Shown in pieces: positions 36,027-44,982 of a DNA stretch of 64,000 nt; position 1 is the stretch's first letter; every line of letters begins with the position of its first letter. The stretch is from Fimbriimonas sp. (lineage in GTDB: Bacteria; Armatimonadota; Fimbriimonadia; Fimbriimonadales; Fimbriimonadaceae): positions 1 through 64,000 of the forward strand of contig JARLGV010000023.1 of assembly GCA_031292555.1 (NCBI GenBank), given 5' to 3'. The notes beneath the pieces were generated by a model that had not been told where the DNA came from, made no database searches, and worked only from the letters and a program-made list of their open reading frames with translations. A program made the translations under genes and the position numbers.

Positions 36027-37598
36027 CTACCTCACGTTCTCTTTCGCCAAGGCTTGCTGCAGTCCAGGGGCGGGATAGGGCTCGTTAGCGGCCTTTCGTA
36101 GGTAGGAGACCGCGGTGGGGTGGTCGCCGAGTTTGAGGTAGGCCTGGTAGAGCGCGAAGTAAAGGTCTCCCTCCGCCCAAGGGCCGATTCCCTGAGATTC
36201 CTCCTTCCGCCGCAAAGCGAGTTCTCCCTCGATGTTGGCGATCAGCGCCTTTGCATCTGGGCCTTGAATAAGGGCGCTGCGACGGACGCTGAGTTCTTCG
36301 CGGAGAACGTCATCATCCACCGTCGGTGCGATCCCCATGAGCGGCGTCCAGTCGGGCAGCAACGGCGTGGATGCAGTCGAAAAGTGACGTCGGTAGACCT
36401 TGCTTTGGTCTGCATTGAATCTGACGTTCACCGTCAATGGTTGCCATGGGGTTGACTTTGCCGGTACGAACCAGGCGCCCTGCAACACTTCACCATCGCG
36501 CAATATGATCCCCGAACGAAAGCGTTCGCTAGGTCCGTCGACATAGGGTTGCAGGTTACCGGTCTTCAAGTAATCGCCTCCAAGCGATGATGTCACCTCA
36601 ATGCTCGGGTGTATAGACATGAAGTGGGGGTGAAAACTCCGGATGTTGTTCTGGGACGCCGACAACATTTCACCGGACTCCCGATGCCGATCCGTAACCG
36701 TCTCCCCATCGGTATAAAGGACAAAGATGTGGCCGTTTGGATTGACGTCGACGGCTCGAATGGCGATTGCCTTGTGCATCCAGGGGTAGACGACCAACGG
36801 CGTTTCTATTCGATCTTTGAACTCCGATCGTTCCTTGTCCAGGTCGACGATAGGCAGGGTTGGATCGAAATGAAGCGAGAATAGTCCCGCGTCGAGGGGG
36901 TGATCGAAACGGGCACGAGCCAGGCCCGACATGTGCCATCCATGAACCGTTTTGGACTCCATCTCAAACGCGACCGGCATGGATGTCTTTTGGTTGGCAA
37001 GAACGACGAGACGCTCGGCGCCATTGGAGTTGGAAATCGTCACTTTCATTACGTCGGCGCCCTCAAACTGACCCACGCCGACATCGATGCGATCGCGCCA
37101 GTTCCATCGGGCCATGTCGGCGATCATCGAGCGAACGCTGAATCCGCTCGGATTGTAGGCGGCGGGACCGTTGGGTGACGACTTGACGGTTATTCGCTTC
37201 AGATTCGGATCCATTCGCCAAAGCTTCCCGGCCTCCCAAATCGCAACCGAGGAACCGCGCTCCATCCGCCACTTTCCCCGATTGTACAGTTCGCGGCCGC
37301 TCAGCTTCTGGGATCCATCGGGCAGGATCGTGTACTCGTCGATTTCGGCCGTCTTGGCATCGTCAACCGCGCCTTCGATCTTGTGGAGGTTGTAAACAGC
37401 CAGCGCGGTCGGGCCCAGTCCGACTAGGACCGCGACCGTAGATAGTGTAAACGCAGCCACCACAACCGAACGCCTGATGCGTTGGGTCCTACGGGTTGCG
37501 GCAAGTCGCGCCGTGATTGCAGTCTGGCTCGCTCGGTGGGCTTTGGCATCGGGCTCAAATCCAGGGTAAGCGTTTGAGATCTCTTCGTATAGCGTCAT
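36027..37598 (-). CDS. membrane anti-sigma-like protein with TPR-like tail
   Basis: 523 aa from the ATG at 37598, which overlaps the sigma factor stop codon (ATGA). The first about 60 residues are cytoplasmic, with a helical MTLYEEISNAYPGFEPDAKA start; one membrane helix follows (RSVVVAAFTLSTVAVLVGLGPTALAVYNL). The external part begins with an LolA/DUF2092-like block (KWRMERGSSVAIWEAGKLWRMDPNLKRI) and ends with a short TPR-like segment (GDLYFALYQAYLKLGDHPTAVSYLRKAA). I read it as the regulator of the ECF factor encoded just upstream. The standard anti-sigma zinc motif (HxxxCxxC) is absent. Confidence 0.75.
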   Translation of the reverse strand: MTLYEEISNAYPGFEPDAKAHRASQTAITARLAATRRTQRIRRSVVVAAFTLSTVAVLVGLGPTALAVYNLHKIEGAVDDAKTAEIDEYTILPDGSQKLSGRELYNRGKWRMERGSSVAIWEAGKLWRMDPNLKRITVKSSPNGPAAYNPSGFSVRSMIADMARWNWRDRIDVGVGQFEGADVMKVTISNSNGAERLVVLANQKTSMPVAFEMESKTVHGWHMSGLARARFDHPLDAGLFSLHFDPTLPIVDLDKERSEFKDRIETPLVVYPWMHKAIAIRAVDVNPNGHIFVLYTDGETVTDRHRESGEMLSASQNNIRSFHPHFMSIHPSIEVTSSLGGDYLKTGNLQPYVDGPSERFRSGIILRDGEVLQGAWFVPAKSTPWQPLTVNVRFNADQSKVYRRHFSTASTPLLPDWTPLMGIAPTVDDDVLREELSVRRSALIQGPDAKALIANIEGELALRRKEESQGIGPWAEGDLYFALYQAYLKLGDHPTAVSYLRKAANEPYPAPGLQQALAKENVR

Positions 37599-38128
37599 CG
37601 TGTCTCCTCCACTTGAAGTTCCATGCGGGACTCGAGTCGAACTCTTTCCTTCGCTCGTTGCAAGAGCGCCTTTACGCTGCCAGGTGACCGGTGCATTACG
37701 TGGGCGATTTGCTGGACCGACAGATCCTCCAACGCCTGTAGGAGCAGAGCCTCGCGTTGGTCGGCGGGAAGCGCTTCCACCCACTCCCGTACGGCAATTG
37801 CCCTTTCGGATATCGAATGAACGGCCGGCTCCGGTCCATGGACGCCGGCCCGCTTTTGCCGACGCAGATGGTCGGCAAGCTTTCGGCGTGCGATGCCGTA
37901 GAGCCAGCTAAGGGGTTCTACGTTTCTTGGCACTTTGGCGCCCACTGTTGCGGCGAACGTCTCAGCCGTCAAGTCCTGGGCATCGTCCGGAGTGGAAACC
38001 CGGCGGGAGAAGTAACGATGGACTGCATCGAAGTGGTCCTCGAAGAGTTCGTCCGGTCCAAGTTTGCCTTGGTGGGCGACCGTGGCACATTTGTCAGGAT
38101 CCGCTTTGAGGGAAAGAGAGTGTTGCAT
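37595..38128 (-). CDS. ECF-type RNA polymerase sigma factor
   Basis: 177 aa. Region 2: FEDHFDAVHRYFSRRVSTPDDAQDLTAETFAATVGAK and LSWLYGIARRKLADHLRRQKR. Region 4: ALPADQREALLLQALEDLSVQQIAHVMHRSPGSVKALLQRAKERVR, a normal HTH. Regions 2 and 4 are joined by a short linker, as in ECF sigma factors of group IV. Translation is coupled to the membrane anti-sigma-like gene. It probably controls a surface-related stress response; I found no obvious target promoter. Confidence 0.9.
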   Translation of the reverse strand: MQHSLSLKADPDKCATVAHQGKLGPDELFEDHFDAVHRYFSRRVSTPDDAQDLTAETFAATVGAKVPRNVEPLSWLYGIARRKLADHLRRQKRAGVHGPEPAVHSISERAIAVREWVEALPADQREALLLQALEDLSVQQIAHVMHRSPGSVKALLQRAKERVRLESRMELQVEETR

Positions 38129-38179
38129 CGTCTCACTTGCCTATTCGAAATCGCACCCGATTCGGACCGGTGATTTCGA

Positions 38180-39403
38180 CTAGGCGTTTGCCCGGGCCGG
38201 AAACAGCGCATGATCCAGAATCGGGATACCGGTTCCTCGGGCATGCTCGTTCGACTCATTGACGAACAGCACGAACACGACGGTAGCGACGAATGCTAGC
38301 CCGGCCGCAACTTCGAACATCGCAGGCAGACCATACCGGTCTGCAACGAAGCCCATTATCGCTGGGCCGACCGCACCCGCTGCCGCCGTCACCAGAGATA
38401 GCTGGGCCTGAAGCACACCACGGGTTCGGTGGTCGGCCTGGTCATTCACGAATGCGATCGCCACCGCGCCGACGATCCCGAAATTGAGCCCGTGGAGCGA
38501 CTGCGCGCCAAGTACCCACCAGGGGCCAGTCGCCGCCGAGTAGATAAGAAGGCGCAGCGGTAGCAGCAGATACGAAACGGCGAGCACTGGACGCCGCCCG
38601 TAACGATCCGAAAGGGCTCCCGAGTAGCGCATCACAAGAGTCTCGCTGAGGACTCCGGGGATGAAAACGCAACTCAGCATCAGGCCCCGGCCGCCGACAT
38701 GCTGCATGAAGAGAGAGATGAAGTTGGTCGCTCCGTATAGCGACACGATATATAGGAAATCAACGGCGAGAAAACGTCTGAGGTTTGGCCGGATCAACTT
38801 CTTTGACGGCTCGGGATCGTCGTCGGTGGCCACGGGACGGCGAGGATCGGGGAGCCACCTGGCAAGCGCGGCGATGCCGAGAAAGAGCATCGGACCGGTC
38901 TCGAACATCAGGTTCAAAGGGTTGCGACCGTGACCACCCTCCGGTTTCAGGAGTAAGCCGACGGCGAGAGCCACGAACATGTATGCGATGGAGCCCCATA
39001 CGCGGTAGTTGGCGTAAGTGGCGCCTCCTTTCCCCTTCTCGGCAAGCCGACCCACAAGTACGCCACCCACTCCTTGCATGTATAGGCTGGCATTCGCGCC
39101 CAAGGCGACTGCAAGCAGAAAGGCGGGAGCGCCATGGAGGAGCGGGAAAGACATGTAGGCGAGGGCCGCGACGACCGACATCAACGCCACGAAGGGCCGT
39201 CTTGAGTCCAGGCGGTCCGATAGCTTTCCAAGCAGCGGTTGAATAAGGAGTGCCATGGCTGCACCCGAACCGGCAACCAGTCCGATCTGTGATTTGGATA
39301 GGCCCGCTTCAAATAGGTAAATCGGGACGAACGGTTGAAGAAATCCGTTGACGGAAGTGGTCAGGCCAAGATAGAGCGAGAGCAAGCGGCCATCCCGGGT
39401 CAC
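38180..39403 (-). CDS. major facilitator superfamily transporter
   Basis: 407 aa from a GTG at 39403. It has about 12 membrane helices, with MFS signatures after TM2 (GKLSDRLDSRRPF) and in the second half (GALSDRYGRRPVL). It belongs to the MFS_1-like/nucleoside-sugar type by overall look. It is divergent from the AraC gene, which probably regulates it. The substrate is unknown. Confidence 0.85.
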   Translation of the reverse strand: MTRDGRLLSLYLGLTTSVNGFLQPFVPIYLFEAGLSKSQIGLVAGSGAAMALLIQPLLGKLSDRLDSRRPFVALMSVVAALAYMSFPLLHGAPAFLLAVALGANASLYMQGVGGVLVGRLAEKGKGGATYANYRVWGSIAYMFVALAVGLLLKPEGGHGRNPLNLMFETGPMLFLGIAALARWLPDPRRPVATDDDPEPSKKLIRPNLRRFLAVDFLYIVSLYGATNFISLFMQHVGGRGLMLSCVFIPGVLSETLVMRYSGALSDRYGRRPVLAVSYLLLPLRLLIYSAATGPWWVLGAQSLHGLNFGIVGAVAIAFVNDQADHRTRGVLQAQLSLVTAAAGAVGPAIMGFVADRYGLPAMFEVAAGLAFVATVVFVLFVNESNEHARGTGIPILDHALFPARANA

Positions 39404-39522
39404 GCTCCATTATGGCCGTCCTCGGGCGATCGATGGGTTACCCAAACCTGGATCCACGCCTCGGACTCCCTGATGTCCGGTTTTCTGCCTCACGGTCTGA
39501 TATCCTATCCGTTCATCCGGAA

Positions 39523-40302
39523 ATGAACGCGGTCAAGCTCAATCCCAATATGTCGGAGTTGGCGTCTGGAGCACCATGCGTGCTGTCGGGCTTAGCGACT
39601 GAGTACGACGCGACATATGCAGGGCCGGCTTCCTGCAAGACCGTTCTGCTCGGTGAAGCACGGCTCGAAGTCGAGGGCCGTTCGCTGCGCCTCAAGCCTG
39701 GATTGATGGTTGTCGTCGGCAAGGACGTCCCTTACCGCCTCATCATCGATTCAACACGGCCCGTCGAGACGCTCTCCTACTTCTGGGATGGGCTTGTCGC
39801 TAGTGACCTGCCATGGTATGTAACGCAGCGAAGCCTGAATGCTGAGGCATTCTCTCCTCGAATTATCGGCGAATCGGTTGACCTTGACGATTTCTGCCAC
39901 GTGATGTCGGATCACGTCGAGGCTGAGTCCCCCCGAATCCAGACGGGCCTCGCCACTTGCGCTAGCAGGGACGAAACCCGTGCCGACTTGATGGCGATCC
40001 TGTCGGAAGTGCGCAATCGGATCTTAGCCTGTCCTGAAGGTCACCTGACGTTGATGGCGTTGGGCGGGGAAGTTGGCTTGTCTCCCTTTCACTTACAAAG
40101 GCTTTACCGTCAAGTGTACGGATTGACGCCGAATCAGGACCAAACGCTCCAGCGATGCCGGTTGGCGAGCCGTGAATTGATGCGGGGAGTCAGCTGCTCG
40201 GACGTCGCCATGTTGGTCGGCTTCGAAAGTCCATCCGCATTCTCTCGTGCCTTTCGACGGGAAATGGGCGTGCCTCCGTCCATTTTCGCAAGATCGGTAT
40301 AG
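39523..40302 (+). CDS. AraC-family transcriptional regulator
   Basis: About 259 aa from the ATG at 39523; an earlier in-frame start at 39412 would leave only 8 bases to the divergent MFS gene. The N-terminal half is a cupin-like effector domain (CKTVLLGEARLEVEGRSLRLKPGLMVVVGKDVPYRL). The C-terminal half has two HTH motifs: LMALGGEVGLSPFHLQRLYRQVYGLTPNQ and VSCSDVAMLVGFESPSAFSRAFRREMGVPPSIF. It is the likely activator of the divergent transporter. Confidence 0.85.
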   Translation: MNAVKLNPNMSELASGAPCVLSGLATEYDATYAGPASCKTVLLGEARLEVEGRSLRLKPGLMVVVGKDVPYRLIIDSTRPVETLSYFWDGLVASDLPWYVTQRSLNAEAFSPRIIGESVDLDDFCHVMSDHVEAESPRIQTGLATCASRDETRADLMAILSEVRNRILACPEGHLTLMALGGEVGLSPFHLQRLYRQVYGLTPNQDQTLQRCRLASRELMRGVSCSDVAMLVGFESPSAFSRAFRREMGVPPSIFARSV

Positions 40303-40374
40303 CGAACGCGGCAGGCGATGGAAGACAATCGTCCCTGAAATCGCGACGCGCCGGAACGGCCGCAAGCAAAAGCC

Positions 40375-41031
40375 ATGAACACGAAAGAGACTTCACTTTG
40401 GACACTTCTTCACGCTCGGGCGTGGGGCGATGTGCGACGAATCATCGAGCAGAATCCGGATTCGGTGGACTTGCTCGATCACTCGGGTGGGACTACATCG
40501 ATCTATCTAGCCTTCAACGGCCAACTCGAACTCGCGCACCTGGCTGCCGATCGCAGGTCTGATTTGACGATGGCCGAGTGTGCCGTGCTGGGTCGTTGGA
40601 AGTCGTTAGGAGTGGCGATCGCGAGAAACCCGGGTCAGGTGAGCGACTTATCGCCCGAGGGCTTTTCGCCGCTTCACCTTGCGGGCGCCTTCCGGAGCTA
40701 CGACTGTGCCGCATTGCTGATCGCAAACGGAGCCAATTTGAATGTCAAGGCGAACAGCTCCATCGCAAGGAACTCTCCTCTAGGGGCAACCGCCTTTGGC
40801 GGTGACTCCAAGATAATCGAGTTGCTTCTATGCGCGGGAGCCGATCCGAATGTCGCCGATGACGGTGGATTTACGCCGTTGCATCTTGCGGCGGATAGCG
40901 GCAACCTCGAGATCGCCGAACTTCTCGTCCGGTTTGGCGCCGACCGGATGGCCATCGCCAACGGAAAGTCGGCGGCAGAGTTTGCCGCTGCGAAAGGACA
41001 TTCCGAGCTCGCTTCGTTCCTCCGTTACTAG
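40375..41031 (+). CDS. ankyrin-repeat protein
   Basis: 218 aa, cytoplasmic. Ankyrin units are clear from about residue 95: GFSPLHLAGAFRSYDCAALLIANGANLNVKA, SPLGATAFGGDSKIIELLLCAGADPNVAD, GGFTPLHLAADSGNLEIAELLVRFGADR, KSAAEFAAAKGHSELASFL. The N-terminal part (WTLLHARAWGDVRRIIEQNPDSVDLLD) is a degenerate unit. Such proteins bind other proteins; no partner can be named. It starts 72 bases after the AraC gene on the same strand. Confidence 0.8.
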   Translation: MNTKETSLWTLLHARAWGDVRRIIEQNPDSVDLLDHSGGTTSIYLAFNGQLELAHLAADRRSDLTMAECAVLGRWKSLGVAIARNPGQVSDLSPEGFSPLHLAGAFRSYDCAALLIANGANLNVKANSSIARNSPLGATAFGGDSKIIELLLCAGADPNVADDGGFTPLHLAADSGNLEIAELLVRFGADRMAIANGKSAAEFAAAKGHSELASFLRY

Positions 41032-41103
41032 TCTTTGCGATTACCATAGGGCTTGGTCGCTTGCACAGACTGCCGAGACCGTTGGAATCCGGTAAGACAA
41101 GAC

Positions 41104-41994
41104 ATGACTGTCCTTTTGATGGCTCTGGTCATGCCCATCGTCGCCTGCACTCTGAGAAGCTCTGCAAGCATTTCCGAAGGGCAGAAAGCAGGCGCGTCGA
41201 AATCGGAAGCAACGGTTTGCGCATTTAGGGTCGACGACCGCGAGCGACGCTATCTGGTCGATCTGCCGCATGACCTGAAGGCGGGAGACGGTCTGATTTT
41301 GGTCTGTCACGGATTTGGAGACAGCCCGGAGTCGATTCGAGACTACTCGGGCTTCCTCGATGTCATCGACCGGCATCAGTTCGTCTTCGCTTATCTCGAG
41401 GGCACAAGGGACCGCGAAGGGAAGCGGAATCATCAGGTGGAGTACGCCTTTCAGGACCCCAAGATCGATGACGTGAAATACGCGCGCATGGTCGTTGATC
41501 GACTCGTCCGACGATATCGGCTGAACCGAAAACACGTGTTCTGCACCGGCATGTCGAACGGAGCCGACTTCAGCTACTACCTGGCCCGCCAGCCCAAGCC
41601 GTTCGTCGCCGCGATCGCGCCGATCGCGGGAGCAATGATGGCTTGTTGGGATCGTCATTTGACCCGTCAAAGCCGCATGTCGGTCATGGAAGTTCACGGC
41701 ACCGCCGATGAGGTCACGCTTTGGGCGGGAGACATGGCGAATCGCGACGGATGGGGCGCTTACCTATCCGTAGACGCTCTGGCAAAGTGGTGGTCGGGTG
41801 CCCTGGGGTTGAAGAAGGTCGATCGTCGTGACGAGGGAGACGTTCACCTGACTCGTTGGTGGACGGATCAGGACCAATCCGAGTACCTGCTCTTCACGAT
41901 TCCCGGCGGTAAGCACGTCTGGCCGGCCAATGTCGGGGACCCCGGCAAGAGCCTGGCGGAGGCGATCGTCGAGTTCTTCGAGAGCAAAATATAA
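41104..41994 (+). CDS. secreted esterase lipoprotein, PHB-depolymerase/feruloyl-esterase type
   Basis: About 296 aa from the ATG at 41104. MTVLLMALVMPIVAC is a lipoprotein-like signal (Cys about 15). The alpha/beta-hydrolase core follows the LpqC/PhaZ pattern: RRYLVDLPHDLKAGDGLILVCHGFGDSPES, TGMSNGADFSYYLA with nucleophile S151 in GxSxG, VMEVHGTADEVTLW with the acid Asp, and IPGGKHVWP with the catalytic His. It probably cleaves feruloyl or acetyl esters on plant polysaccharide. It follows the ankyrin gene but is not tightly linked. Confidence 0.82.
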   Translation: MTVLLMALVMPIVACTLRSSASISEGQKAGASKSEATVCAFRVDDRERRYLVDLPHDLKAGDGLILVCHGFGDSPESIRDYSGFLDVIDRHQFVFAYLEGTRDREGKRNHQVEYAFQDPKIDDVKYARMVVDRLVRRYRLNRKHVFCTGMSNGADFSYYLARQPKPFVAAIAPIAGAMMACWDRHLTRQSRMSVMEVHGTADEVTLWAGDMANRDGWGAYLSVDALAKWWSGALGLKKVDRRDEGDVHLTRWWTDQDQSEYLLFTIPGGKHVWPANVGDPGKSLAEAIVEFFESKI

Positions 41995-42174
41995 GGTGAT
42001 AACAAGCCGCTTCGAGCTGTTTTGGAAGCCGAGTCGACCCTAACGCCGCGCATCGGCATACTACGATACGTGTGCTTGTGCTGTGGCCGTCCGGTTTGCA
42101 TCCGGGCAGATCTGGAAGCAGGGGAAGCCCGGCATGCGGTGGGTAAGAGCGAAGGCTAAGCGACTCCTTCGACG

Positions 42175-42915
42175 CTACCAATGAAGTTCAATGCCGAGTG
42201 CGACGTAGTTGAACGTGGAGTAGCTGTATGCGCTTCCGGACCCTGTGCCTCCGTCGAGGTACCGTGTCTGAAGCTTTACCGAAGCGGCTGGTGTGAGCGA
42301 ATAGGCCAAGGCAAGTCCGAAGTCGAGGGCGCCGCCCTGTGGGGCGACAAGACCGTCGAACTCGAATTCGGCACGCAACCGGCCGTCGAACGATCGAGTC
42401 GCGTCGAGGTAGAAAAGCGGCACCGGGCCGAGGTTGTAGAACGAGGCGGTCTTCGAACCTTGGGCCAGGGAGACGTTCGCGTCCCGAACGAAGAACGTCC
42501 ATCCGGCGCGGATGTCGGCGCCGTCTATGGGCCGCCACCTATGCCACCACGTGAACCGGTAGTTGTTGAAGATGTAGCGTCCCGCCGTCTCAGTCCCGGG
42601 GTCGAACGTCACTCCGCTGAAGACAACCTTGTTCGGCAGCTTTCCGACTCCGAATGCATTGAGCGGCGCAACGACGATCCGGTATCCGGAGGTCTCCTCG
42701 CCATGAATGATCGCCGTGAGCCGACTGTAGTAAAACGGTCCCCTGCCGATGAGATCGCGGTAGCTGAACTTCGTTCCGTCGGCCGGAATGGCGCTCGTGT
42801 TGCGAGTCTGGTAGGCAAAGCCCCCTTCGAGGTTGACACGCACGGATTCATGAGTTTGTGCCGCCGCCACGCCCAAACTGAAAACTGCTCCGATGATCCA
42901 TCTTCTCGCGTGCAT
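42175..42915 (-). CDS. outer-membrane beta-barrel-like protein
   Basis: 246 aa with a signal sequence (WIIGAVFSLGVAAAQT). The mature protein alternates hydrophobic and polar residues, as in beta-barrels: VRVNLEGGFAYQTR, YYSRLTAIIHG, RYIFNNYRFTWWHRWRP, LRAEFEFDGLVAPQGGALDFGLALAYSL, ASVKLQTRYLDGG, FNYVALGIELHW. It ends in an aromatic residue, the usual recognition signal for BAM insertion. This supports a diderm cell envelope. The family is not recognised. Confidence 0.65.
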   Translation of the reverse strand: MHARRWIIGAVFSLGVAAAQTHESVRVNLEGGFAYQTRNTSAIPADGTKFSYRDLIGRGPFYYSRLTAIIHGEETSGYRIVVAPLNAFGVGKLPNKVVFSGVTFDPGTETAGRYIFNNYRFTWWHRWRPIDGADIRAGWTFFVRDANVSLAQGSKTASFYNLGPVPLFYLDATRSFDGRLRAEFEFDGLVAPQGGALDFGLALAYSLTPAASVKLQTRYLDGGTGSGSAYSYSTFNYVALGIELHW

Positions 42916-43141
42916 TGCGGGAAGACTGTACCTAAAGTGAAGGTTCTCAAATGACGCTAATGAACAACATCCCGAGCCCCAATCGTCGCAGCCACCATGC
43001 CGATCTCAATCGGGCACGAGACTGGGTGTCGAACCTTCGGCCAGCCATTTCAGGGCAGACCCGTTGGGCATCGGCCGCGATTGTTCTCGAACGAGATGGT
43101 CAGCCGGTTCGCTGACGGTATGGTTACGTATACTGGGAACC

Positions 43142-44110
43142 GTGCTGACCGTCCTTGCTTGCCTTGCCATTAACGGCCTTCCCCGATTCGGATCTTGGGT
43201 GCTATTCGACGACGACGGGCGGTCGATGGCTCGTTTTGAGGCCCACGTAAAGTGCTTCGACTCGGCGAGCGGGCAGTTCTACTCGTGCACAAAAGACGGG
43301 TTGATCGAGCACGTCCGGGGGATTCCGGAAACCACGTTCAAACGGTTCGTCGACATTGGAAAGAAGAACCATGTCGCCACCTATGGTCTCGTCGGCGACG
43401 GCGGGCTTGGCACTAAGGGCGTCGAGTACTTCCTCGGCGATCCGGCCAGGATGCAGGCGCAGGCCAAGGCGCTTGCCGATTTGGCGGTGGCAGACGGTCT
43501 CACGGGAATCGACCTGGACTACGAGAGCATGAAGGCGGAGGACAGGGACAACTACAGCCACTACGTCGAGATCGTGGCTCAGGAACTCCATCGCCGGCAC
43601 AAACTGCTTGCGATCGCCCTTTGCGCCAAGGACACCGAACCGGGCGACTGGAGTGGATCGCAATCCATGGACTACGAGAGGATCGGTAAGGCCGTCGACC
43701 GGGCGAGAATCATGACCTACGATCAGCACGAAGAGAGTGGCGCGGCTGGACCGGTCGCCGATATCGCATGGGTCAAGCAAGTCATGGCGCATGCGATTGC
43801 TTTGATCCCGAAGAACAAGCTCGAGTTGGGCATTCCGTCGTACGGCTACAATTGGTCGAGCCCCCGCGCACATGGCGTGAACTGGACGGAGTTCTCGGCG
43901 CTACCGGGCGCGATCGACGCGGGACGAGACCCTGCCTCCAACGAACTGGTCCTCAAAACATCAGACGGCGTCGCCTGGTTCTGCGACTCTGTGTCGGAGC
44001 GTCCCAAACTCGATCTGGCCAAGAGCTTGGGCATTCGAGGCGTCTATATGTGGGTCTCCGGATCCGAAGACCCGAAGTGGTGGGACATCTTCGAAAAACC
44101 TGGCAAATAG
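43142..44110 (+). CDS. GH18 chitinase-like glycoside hydrolase
   Basis: About 322 aa from a GTG at 43142, preceded by GGGAA; the open frame also allows a TTG at 43064. MLTVLACLAINGLP is a signal sequence. The TIM barrel has LTGIDLDYESM, the GH18 DxxDxDxE-type motif with D124, D126 and catalytic E128, and later RARIMTYDQHEESG (the MxYD motif), KLELGIPSYGYNW and GIRGVYMWVSGSED. It resembles the spore-protein YaaH/SleL group, which acts on N-acetylglucosamine glycans such as peptidoglycan, as much as true chitinases. Confidence 0.85.
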   Translation: MLTVLACLAINGLPRFGSWVLFDDDGRSMARFEAHVKCFDSASGQFYSCTKDGLIEHVRGIPETTFKRFVDIGKKNHVATYGLVGDGGLGTKGVEYFLGDPARMQAQAKALADLAVADGLTGIDLDYESMKAEDRDNYSHYVEIVAQELHRRHKLLAIALCAKDTEPGDWSGSQSMDYERIGKAVDRARIMTYDQHEESGAAGPVADIAWVKQVMAHAIALIPKNKLELGIPSYGYNWSSPRAHGVNWTEFSALPGAIDAGRDPASNELVLKTSDGVAWFCDSVSERPKLDLAKSLGIRGVYMWVSGSEDPKWWDIFEKPGK

Positions 44111-44136
44111 GCTCCTAGCTTGACGCCCCCTTAGGG

Positions 44137-44556
44137 ATGGCTATATTGCGGGCACTGTTGCACGTGTCCCTTCCCTTGGTCTACCAGGCAGCGATGGTGA
44201 CGGTGGATTACAGCGAGGGCGGCAAGCGGTTCCGGCAACTCATGTTTGTCGTGATCGAGGACATGATCAAACTCAAAGTTGGGATGTGGATGAGCAAGAG
44301 CACGATCGCCTTTCGAGCCCCCGCCGCGGAATTCAAGGCAGCGTTGCCAATCGGGCTGAAGGTCCAGCAGTCGGTTCAGATCAACATGGATTGGCTTGCG
44401 GCAGAAATGAATGGCGCTGCCGCAAGGACGAATACCGTCGCGGGGACTTTCCAGCGAAGTGAGGTGCTCGACGCCCAGATGGTGAAGAACCGGATGGACA
44501 CTAACGCCGCCATCAATCATCAGATCCAGAAGATCCTAACGAAAGTGGAGGGCTGA
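44137..44556 (+). CDS. hypothetical protein (139 aa)
   Basis: It begins 27 bases after the GH18 stop on the same strand. It has a weakly hydrophobic N-terminus (ILRALLHVSLPLVYQAAMVTV), then a mixed helical sequence (QLMFVVIEDMIKLKVGMWMSKSTIAFR, FKAALPIGLKVQQSVQINMDWLAAEMNGAAARTN). No family recognised; it could be a small structural or secreted protein. The codon pattern looks coding. Confidence 0.5.
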   Translation: MAILRALLHVSLPLVYQAAMVTVDYSEGGKRFRQLMFVVIEDMIKLKVGMWMSKSTIAFRAPAAEFKAALPIGLKVQQSVQINMDWLAAEMNGAAARTNTVAGTFQRSEVLDAQMVKNRMDTNAAINHQIQKILTKVEG

Positions 44557-44982
44557 GGCTCTCGTTACGCTCCATGACCAGTTAAGCACTTACCCGCAAA
44601 ATGCGGATTACGTGCCGGCGGCACTTGAATGTCATTCTCGTCGACATTTTGGGCCAAGTGGGTCTCTGGGCCGGATATGCCGTCGGGCGCAATACCGATC
44701 AGACGTCCTCGCGCGACAGCGTAAAGCTAACGCCGGCCAACCCATGTCGTGCTTGAACAACAAGCGGTTTGCACGATGCACATGAAATATTGCGCGTATA
44801 GTGAGTAGAACCGTTGCCTGTAGCGAACGCGTCCCTAACTCCACAGGACTATGATCCGTTCGAGAGGTGGTAGGCAAATCGTCGCAGATCGACCGGGGCA
44901 TCGGGGCGCGGCAGGCGTGTTAATTGTGGACAAGGGGGTGATTGGCACTCCGTGAGACGTACAGAAAGTGAGAATCCCTCCA
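44557..44982. other. 426-base intergenic region, no gene seen
   Basis: It lies between the hypothetical gene and the hybrid kinase on the same strand. I see no protein-like open frame, and no promoter pair with acceptable spacing: TTGCAC at 44769 and TATAGT at 44797 are 22 bases apart. Confidence 0.4.

Noticed and set aside
42181-42954. Plus-strand open frame opposite the beta-barrel gene
   Set aside because: The opposite strand has a signal peptide and barrel pattern with a terminal aromatic; this frame has neither.
44769-44802. Promoter TTGCAC/TATAGT before the hybrid kinase
   Set aside because: Spacing is 22 bases, outside the usable range.
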